A DNA stretch of 27,722 bases from Candidatus Cloacimonadota bacterium (lineage in GTDB: Bacteria > Cloacimonadota > Cloacimonadia > Cloacimonadales > Cloacimonadaceae): contig JAEWNJ010000077.1 in assembly GCA_023392795.1 (NCBI GenBank), positions 1 to 27,722 on the forward strand, given 5' to 3'. The first letter of the stretch is position 1, and each line of letters begins with the position of its first letter. This document shows, piece after piece, positions 22,594 through 27,722 of this stretch. Under the pieces are notes generated by a model. That model ran no database searches, was not told the origin of the DNA, and saw only the letters and a list, made by a program, of their open reading frames with translations. The translations under genes and the position numbers were made by a program.

Positions 22594-24519
22594 GTGTTCC
22601 AACTCTCCTTTCTAAATGCCGGATTGCTTTTTTTCGCGGCTGCCACCGTGTTGCCGTTGTTGATCTGGCTTTTGGCAAAGAAGAAACCCCCGCAGCTGCT
22701 TTTCCCCTCTCTGCGCTTTATCAAACTGAGTCAGGAGCAGGAAAAGAATAAAACCAAGATCACCAATATCATCCTGCTGATCATCCGCATGCTGATCATT
22801 CTCCTTACCGCTCTGGCAGTTGCCCGCCCCATGCTGGCCTCAAAAGCTCTTGGTTCTTCCAGTAAACACCCTCCCACTGCGCTTGCCATCATCGTGGATA
22901 CGTCCTATAGCATGGACCACATGGATGAAGGAAAAAGTTTGCTGCAAAAGGCAATGGACGCCATCGGCGTGATCAATGCCCAGGCCAGCGAAGCAGACCG
23001 CCTGATTCTGATCAGCCGGGACGGCAAATGGAACGGGATCCACACCCAGATTTATGCGGGCAGCATACCTGATGATGCCCTGAAGACGCTTGCCATATCC
23101 TGGAATCCCCTACCCTGGGACGAAGTACTCAGCCTGGCTGATAGCAAACTAAGCGAAGCGCAGATGCCCAATTCCGAGATCTATCTGCTCAGTGATTTTG
23201 TGAATGAGAGCTTTGTAATCCATACTGAGCATCCCGTGGCGGCGATCCCCCTCAGCGACGCCAGGGAGCGTAAGAATATCAGCGTGTCGGAAGCCAGAGT
23301 ATTGCCTCAGATCGTGGGCAGGGCCAAACAGCAGACCCTGGAGTTTCGCGTTAGCAATCACGGCTCCGAAGCCGTCTCAGAAGTACTGATCCAGGCTGTG
23401 GTCGGCGATATCAAGGTGGCGGAAAAGTTCATCGCCTTGCCGCCACGTCAGAGCAAGCTTGAGACCATCACCTTCGAACTGCGCGATGAAGGCTGGATCT
23501 CCGGCTACATCGAAGTGTTGGACGAAGCTCTGATGGCGGACAACAAGGCATACTTTGCCTTTGAATATTTCCAGTACCCCAAAGTGGGAGTAGTGAGCAC
23601 ATCGGCTTTACCCCAAACCCTGAATAGCATTCTCAGTGTGTATGGGGGAGGAATGAAGCCCGATCTGATCGATCCCAGTGCGCTCAACCTACAGAGCGTA
23701 CAGGATTATAAGCTGCTGGTATTCTATGAGTTTGGCTCCATGACCCCCCGTCTTCGCGAAGTGCTGAACCAGGTGGACCAACGGGAGATTGGCAGTCTAT
23801 TCTGCCTGTCCAAAACCTTGAGTCCCGATAGCAAAGCATTTCTGGAACAGCGTTTCGGCGCCAGTATCAAGGGCTACAGCAGCGAGAAGCGTTCCATTGA
23901 CTTCATCTCACCTCATCATCCGGTTACCTCTCTGATCGCGGATAAACAGCGTAAATATTCGGATATCAACGGGTTCTGGGAAGCTGGAGGCGGCACTGCC
24001 ATCATCGCTTCAGGCAAACAGCCCCTTGCCCTCAGCACTGCCAATTCAGCGCTGTGGTTATGGGACATCGCGCAGAATTCGTCTTTCTTCATCGATCCCG
24101 CGTTTGCCGTCTTTGCCTATCGCCAGGCGGGAGCCCTGCAAAACGTGGGAGCGCTTTCCAATGAACAGCTGGTGGGCGATAATATTCGTGCCTCGGAGCT
24201 TACTCTGCCCTCGGGTGAAACCATCAATCTTGCCGGTGGGCAGTATCTTGCAGCCGAACCGGGGCTTTATGCCTTGAATCCTGACGCACCAAACGCCCGT
24301 AAACTCGCGGTAAATCACGATTATCAGGATAGTGAACCCACAAAAGGCGAAGTAAAGGGCAAGCTGCGGCATTTTTCTGCCAACTTCCGAGGCGAGATAT
24401 TCATGTCGCGCCTGGGAAGAGATCTCTGGAAATGGCTACTGAGCCTGGCGCTGATCCTGGTGCTCACGGAAATCGTGATCGTGAGGCTGCAGGAAAGCAA
24501 AGCTCGTGACAAGGAGTAA
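22594..24519 (+). CDS. BatA/von Willebrand A membrane protein
   Basis: This 641-residue protein begins at GTG 22594, three bases after the previous stop. It has an N-terminal BatA domain (FLNAGLLFFAAATVLPLLIWLLAKKKPPQLLFPSLRF, 6-42), a second membrane segment (about 59-77) and a vWA domain. The MIDAS motif of the latter is DTSYS (D102, S104, S106). A long periplasmic region follows, then a C-terminal membrane segment (about 612-633). Family members (BatA, or aerotolerance-type proteins) often sit with a MoxR ATPase, DUF58 and BatB genes; none is present here. Its function is uncertain, probably envelope stress or assembly. Confidence 0.85.
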   Translation: MFQLSFLNAGLLFFAAATVLPLLIWLLAKKKPPQLLFPSLRFIKLSQEQEKNKTKITNIILLIIRMLIILLTALAVARPMLASKALGSSSKHPPTALAIIVDTSYSMDHMDEGKSLLQKAMDAIGVINAQASEADRLILISRDGKWNGIHTQIYAGSIPDDALKTLAISWNPLPWDEVLSLADSKLSEAQMPNSEIYLLSDFVNESFVIHTEHPVAAIPLSDARERKNISVSEARVLPQIVGRAKQQTLEFRVSNHGSEAVSEVLIQAVVGDIKVAEKFIALPPRQSKLETITFELRDEGWISGYIEVLDEALMADNKAYFAFEYFQYPKVGVVSTSALPQTLNSILSVYGGGMKPDLIDPSALNLQSVQDYKLLVFYEFGSMTPRLREVLNQVDQREIGSLFCLSKTLSPDSKAFLEQRFGASIKGYSSEKRSIDFISPHHPVTSLIADKQRKYSDINGFWEAGGGTAIIASGKQPLALSTANSALWLWDIAQNSSFFIDPAFAVFAYRQAGALQNVGALSNEQLVGDNIRASELTLPSGETINLAGGQYLAAEPGLYALNPDAPNARKLAVNHDYQDSEPTKGEVKGKLRHFSANFRGEIFMSRLGRDLWKWLLSLALILVLTEIVIVRLQESKARDKE

Positions 24520-24523
24520 ACAG

Positions 24524-26401
24524 ATGATACTGGAACGCATAGATAAACCCGCCCGAATCAGCAAACTGGGCAATGATGAACTCGAGAAACTGGCCGAAGA
24601 AATCCGCCAGAGAATCATCGAAGTGGTGGCAAAGAACGGTGGGCACATCGCCCCCAGCCTGGGTACAGTGGATTTGACCCTGGCCCTGCTGAGTGTCTTT
24701 GATCCCCTCAAGGATCGGGTGGTCTGGGATGTGGGGCATCAAAGCTATGCCTGGAAGATCCTGACCGGCCGCAACGAGCGCTTTGACACTCTGCGGCAAT
24801 ACGGCGGCATCAGCGGATTTACAAACCGCGATGAGAGCCCTTGCGATGCCTTCAGCACGGGGCATAGCAGCACCTCTATCTCTGCCGCCCTGGGCATCGC
24901 CGCTGCCCGCGATCTAAACCGGGAAGACTATCATTGCATATCCGTGATCGGGGACGGCGCTCTCACAGGCGGGATGAGCTTTGAGGCTTTGAACCATACC
25001 GGTCATCTGCAGCCCCATAAGTTCATCGTGATCCTCAATGACAATGCCATGTCCATCTCCAAAAACGTGGGCGGACTGCAGAAATACATGGCCAAAATGT
25101 ATGCCTCCAAGAGCTATAATACTCTGAAAAAGCAGATTTGGGACATGTCCTCCAGTCTTCCGGACAGCATCCGGCGGAGATTCATCTACGGTGCGCAAAA
25201 GCTGGAAGAATCCATGATGAATATCCTTGTGCCAAACATCATTTTCGAGGATCTGGGTTTCAAATACGTGGGCCCCATCGATGGTCACGACATTCCGCAT
25301 CTGATCTCCATCCTGAAACGGGTAAAGAACTATATGGTAGGCCCCGTCCTGATCCATGTGGTCACCAAAAAAGGCAAGGGCTACAGCCCCGCGGAAAAGG
25401 ACGCCTCCGGGTTTCATGGCGTGGGACCCTTTGATAATCGCAGCGGGAAAACCGCCTGTAGCGGCAAGCTAAGCTACAGCGAAGTTTTCGGCAATACCCT
25501 TTGTGATCTGGCGGATAAGCAGAAAAACATCGTAGCCGTCACAGCCGCGATGAGCGCCGGAACCGGACTAAGCACTTTTGAACAGCAATTTAGCAACCGT
25601 TTCTTTGATGTGGGGATCGCCGAACAGCATGCCGTCACTATGGCAGCAGGTATGGCAACCAAAGGGATAAAGCCATTTGTAGCCATCTATTCCACCTTTA
25701 TGCAACGCGCCCTGGATCAGGTGATTCACGATGTAGCGATGCCCAAACTACCGGTGGTCTTTTGCATCGATCGTGCCGGGATCGTAGGAGAAGACGGAGC
25801 CACGCATCAAGGCGTTTTTGACATCTCATTTCTATCCCTTGTGCCAAACATGACGATCCTCGCGCCATCCTGTGCCGAAGAATTGCAAGCTATGCTGGCT
25901 TGGGCGGCAAAGCATGAAGATGGCCCCGTCGCCATCCGTTATCCCCGGGGTACAGCCCTGTGCCGCCAGATCACTTTACACGTCTTTGAGCCCGGCAAAG
26001 CAGAGATCGTTTCTGGTCACAGCCCTTCGGATAATCGCGTGGTCGCCTTCCTGGCCGCCGGAGATGCGCTCCACACTGCGATGGAGACCGCCAAGTTACT
26101 CGCTGCCAATGGCCTGGAGCCGTTGGTGGTAAATCTGCGCAGTCTCAAACCGCTGGATGAAAAGCTGTTACTGGCCTTGGGCAAGAGCTGCAGCCACATC
26201 TTTACTTTCGAAAATGGCTCCGTCATTGGCGGAGTGGGAGCCCATATCCAGCAGATCCTGCAGTTGGAGAATGCCCGCGTGGTCAATTTCGGCTATCCAG
26301 ACACCTTTATCACCCACGGGAAAAGCGATATTCTCAAAGATCTCATCGGTTTTGAGCCGGAGCAGCTTGCCGCCCGGGTTTCTGAAATCCTGCAGCCATG
26401 A
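24524..26401 (+). CDS. dxs: 1-deoxy-D-xylulose-5-phosphate synthase
   Basis: This 625-residue transketolase-like enzyme makes DXP from pyruvate and glyceraldehyde 3-phosphate with TPP, the first committed step of the MEP isoprenoid pathway. Signatures include WDVGHQSYAWKILTGR, the TPP/Mg block GDGALTGGMSFEALN...NDNAMSIS, the catalytic DVGIAEQHAVTMAAGMA, DRAGIVGEDGATHQG and RYPRG. THQG replaces the more usual THHG. I place the start at ATG 24524 with CAAGGAG upstream; a GTG 18 bases earlier overlaps the previous gene. It sits between the BatA-like gene and MnmE in a housekeeping-rich tail of the operon. Confidence 0.96.
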   Translation: MILERIDKPARISKLGNDELEKLAEEIRQRIIEVVAKNGGHIAPSLGTVDLTLALLSVFDPLKDRVVWDVGHQSYAWKILTGRNERFDTLRQYGGISGFTNRDESPCDAFSTGHSSTSISAALGIAAARDLNREDYHCISVIGDGALTGGMSFEALNHTGHLQPHKFIVILNDNAMSISKNVGGLQKYMAKMYASKSYNTLKKQIWDMSSSLPDSIRRRFIYGAQKLEESMMNILVPNIIFEDLGFKYVGPIDGHDIPHLISILKRVKNYMVGPVLIHVVTKKGKGYSPAEKDASGFHGVGPFDNRSGKTACSGKLSYSEVFGNTLCDLADKQKNIVAVTAAMSAGTGLSTFEQQFSNRFFDVGIAEQHAVTMAAGMATKGIKPFVAIYSTFMQRALDQVIHDVAMPKLPVVFCIDRAGIVGEDGATHQGVFDISFLSLVPNMTILAPSCAEELQAMLAWAAKHEDGPVAIRYPRGTALCRQITLHVFEPGKAEIVSGHSPSDNRVVAFLAAGDALHTAMETAKLLAANGLEPLVVNLRSLKPLDEKLLLALGKSCSHIFTFENGSVIGGVGAHIQQILQLENARVVNFGYPDTFITHGKSDILKDLIGFEPEQLAARVSEILQP

Positions 26402-27722
26402 ATCATCCCATCTGCGCCCTGATCACCTCGCCAGCGCAGGCTGCGATTGCAGTGATCCGTTGCAGCGGAAATGGCGTGATCCCTTTGGTGGCAAAGCACA
26501 TCCATCCAGCTAATAAAGTCCTGAACGCCGCCGGGCACAGCATTGTATTTGGTACTTTTTTCACCTCAGACGGCATTCCCCTGGATGAGGTGCTGGTCTC
26601 GGTGTTCAAAGCGCCACACAGCTACACCGGCGAGGATGTAATCGAGATCAGCGGTCACGGCAATCCCGATCTGGCGGATAAAATCCTCTCGTCGTTGCTA
26701 CAAAGCATGGATCTGGCAAAGCCGGGGGAGTTTACCCTGCGGGCATATCTGAATGGAAAAATGGATTTATCGCAGGCGGAAGCGGTGAACGACCTTATCA
26801 CCGCGGCAAGCTCCAAAGCCGAGGCCGCCGCTCTGATGCAGGTAAAAGGCTATCTCAGCCGTCATCTGGAGTGTTTGCTGCAAGCGCTCTCCGATGCCCG
26901 GATTCGCTGTGAACTGGCCATAGACTTTGCCGATCAGGATCTGCCCGGGATCGATCTCGAAGATCTGATCAGTCGGGTTGACAATCTTCTTGGCGAAGCT
27001 CAGAGGCTCCATAGTGAAGGGGCGCATTCCCGCAAAATCCGCGAAGGCATCAAGATCTGCCTGGCGGGCGCGCCCAATGCGGGGAAATCATCGCTATTCA
27101 ATGCCTTTCTGAGGCAAAACCGTGCTATAGTCAGTCCCCATCCCGGTACCACGCGGGACTATCTGGAAGAATCATTCTCGCTGGCGGGATTTCCCGTGGT
27201 GCTCTATGACACCGCCGGTTTGCGGGATCATGCGGAAGCTATCGAAGCCGAAGGCATTGCGCGTGCCCGGGAACTGATGCAGGCAGCAGACCTTGTGTTG
27301 TATCTCTATGAAAGGCAGGAGGATCTGCATAGTGCTGAGATTGTCGATTGGCTGGACAAGACCATCTTTGTGGCTTCCAAGGCCGATCTGAAACAGCATG
27401 GGGAGCTTCCCGAGGGACATGTCCTCTGCTCTGTGGAAAATCCCGATGGACTCCAGGCCTTGTCCGAGGAGATCTTGTTCAGGCTAAAACTGCCAACGGA
27501 AATCCTCTATCGGCCCCTGGTGACCAATGCCCGCCATCTGGCCGCGCTAAAGCGCTGCATCGATGCCCTCGCCAGTGCCAAACAGGCACTCCTCGATGAA
27601 GCCGGCTATGAATATATCGCCTTCGACCTCAAAGCAGCGGGCTCTGCCCTGGAAGACATTCTGGGCGTGGTAACTCCGGATGACCTCTTAGGCCGCATCT
27701 TTGATGGCTTTTGCATCGGAAA
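26398..27722 (+). CDS. mnmE: tRNA modification GTPase MnmE (partial, end of window)
   Basis: The gene starts at ATG 26398 inside the DXS stop (ATGA overlap) and runs open to the window edge. Codon 441 is Gly of the terminal FCIGK motif, so only the last Lys codon and stop are missing. The protein modifies wobble uridines of tRNA together with MnmG. The N-terminal formyl-THF-like domain (about 1-115; ITSPAQAAIAVIRCSG, APHSYTGEDVIEISGHGN, GEFTLRAYLNGKMDLSQAEAVNDLI) and helical domain surround a GTPase insert. G1 is GAPNAGKSS (from 224), G2 includes TTRDY, and G3 is DTAG (D271). G4 is SKAD (327-330) rather than NKxD. The Cys of FCIGK (C439) is present. The length, about 442, is slightly short for the family. 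Confidence 0.93.
   Translation, partial: MNHPICALITSPAQAAIAVIRCSGNGVIPLVAKHIHPANKVLNAAGHSIVFGTFFTSDGIPLDEVLVSVFKAPHSYTGEDVIEISGHGNPDLADKILSSLLQSMDLAKPGEFTLRAYLNGKMDLSQAEAVNDLITAASSKAEAAALMQVKGYLSRHLECLLQALSDARIRCELAIDFADQDLPGIDLEDLISRVDNLLGEAQRLHSEGAHSRKIREGIKICLAGAPNAGKSSLFNAFLRQNRAIVSPHPGTTRDYLEESFSLAGFPVVLYDTAGLRDHAEAIEAEGIARARELMQAADLVLYLYERQEDLHSAEIVDWLDKTIFVASKADLKQHGELPEGHVLCSVENPDGLQALSEEILFRLKLPTEILYRPLVTNARHLAALKRCIDALASAKQALLDEAGYEYIAFDLKAAGSALEDILGVVTPDDLLGRIFDGFCIG

Overview
This 27.7 kb window looks like a chromosomal segment of a Gram-negative bacterium of the FCB supergroup (Fibrobacteres-Chlorobi-Bacteroidetes and relatives). A Cloacimonadota-type anaerobe is my best guess. 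The reasons are a gingipain-like C25 peptidase ending in a type IX secretion (T9SS)-style C-terminal domain, a PorV/PorQ-like outer membrane protein in the same transcription unit, a BatA/von Willebrand A membrane protein, small outer membrane beta-barrel candidates, and moderate base composition. No rRNA, tRNA, CRISPR array, transposase or phage gene was seen. The phylum call is inference from gene content, not a database match.

Region 1 (1-5156, minus strand) is a tight four-gene operon: a SAM methyltransferase with PrmC-like motifs, an N-acetyl sugar amidotransferase, a NodU/TobZ-type carbamoyltransferase and a NodB-type polysaccharide deacetylase. Together they look like a glycan-decorating cassette. 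It is followed at 4-62 by a strong hairpin with two alternative pairings. Upstream of it is a 445-bp gap holding a possible gene relic that runs into an 89-bp nested palindromic element.

Region 2 (5157-8945, minus strand) is a three-gene overlapping set (M23 peptidase, thiamine pyrophosphokinase, secreted PAP2 phosphatase) preceded by an MFS transporter. Region 3 (8946-11386) holds a gap with a ~100-bp imperfect palindrome, a small exported protein, an iron-dependent alcohol dehydrogenase, and a convergent gap with two short tandem repeats.

Region 4 (11387-14402) has a large minus-strand flavo-iron-sulfur enzyme related to dihydropyrimidine dehydrogenase with a good sigma70-like promoter, diverging from a small YbjQ-family gene. 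Region 5 (14485-27722, plus strand) appears to be one long operon of nine genes: C25 peptidase, YggS, PlsY-like acyltransferase, GNAT protein, AUR1-like PAP2 membrane protein, PorV/PorQ-like protein, BatA-like vWA protein, DXS and MnmE. All of these abut or overlap. It mixes secretion, envelope lipid synthesis and housekeeping (PLP homeostasis, isoprenoids, tRNA modification). MnmE lacks only its last residue and stop at the window edge.

The most interesting points are the Nod-factor-like set of modifying enzymes (methyl, carbamoyl, deacetyl) in a probable non-rhizobial anaerobe, the GNAT plus AUR1-like pair that may make a sphingolipid-type lipid, and the unexplained palindromic elements in the gaps.
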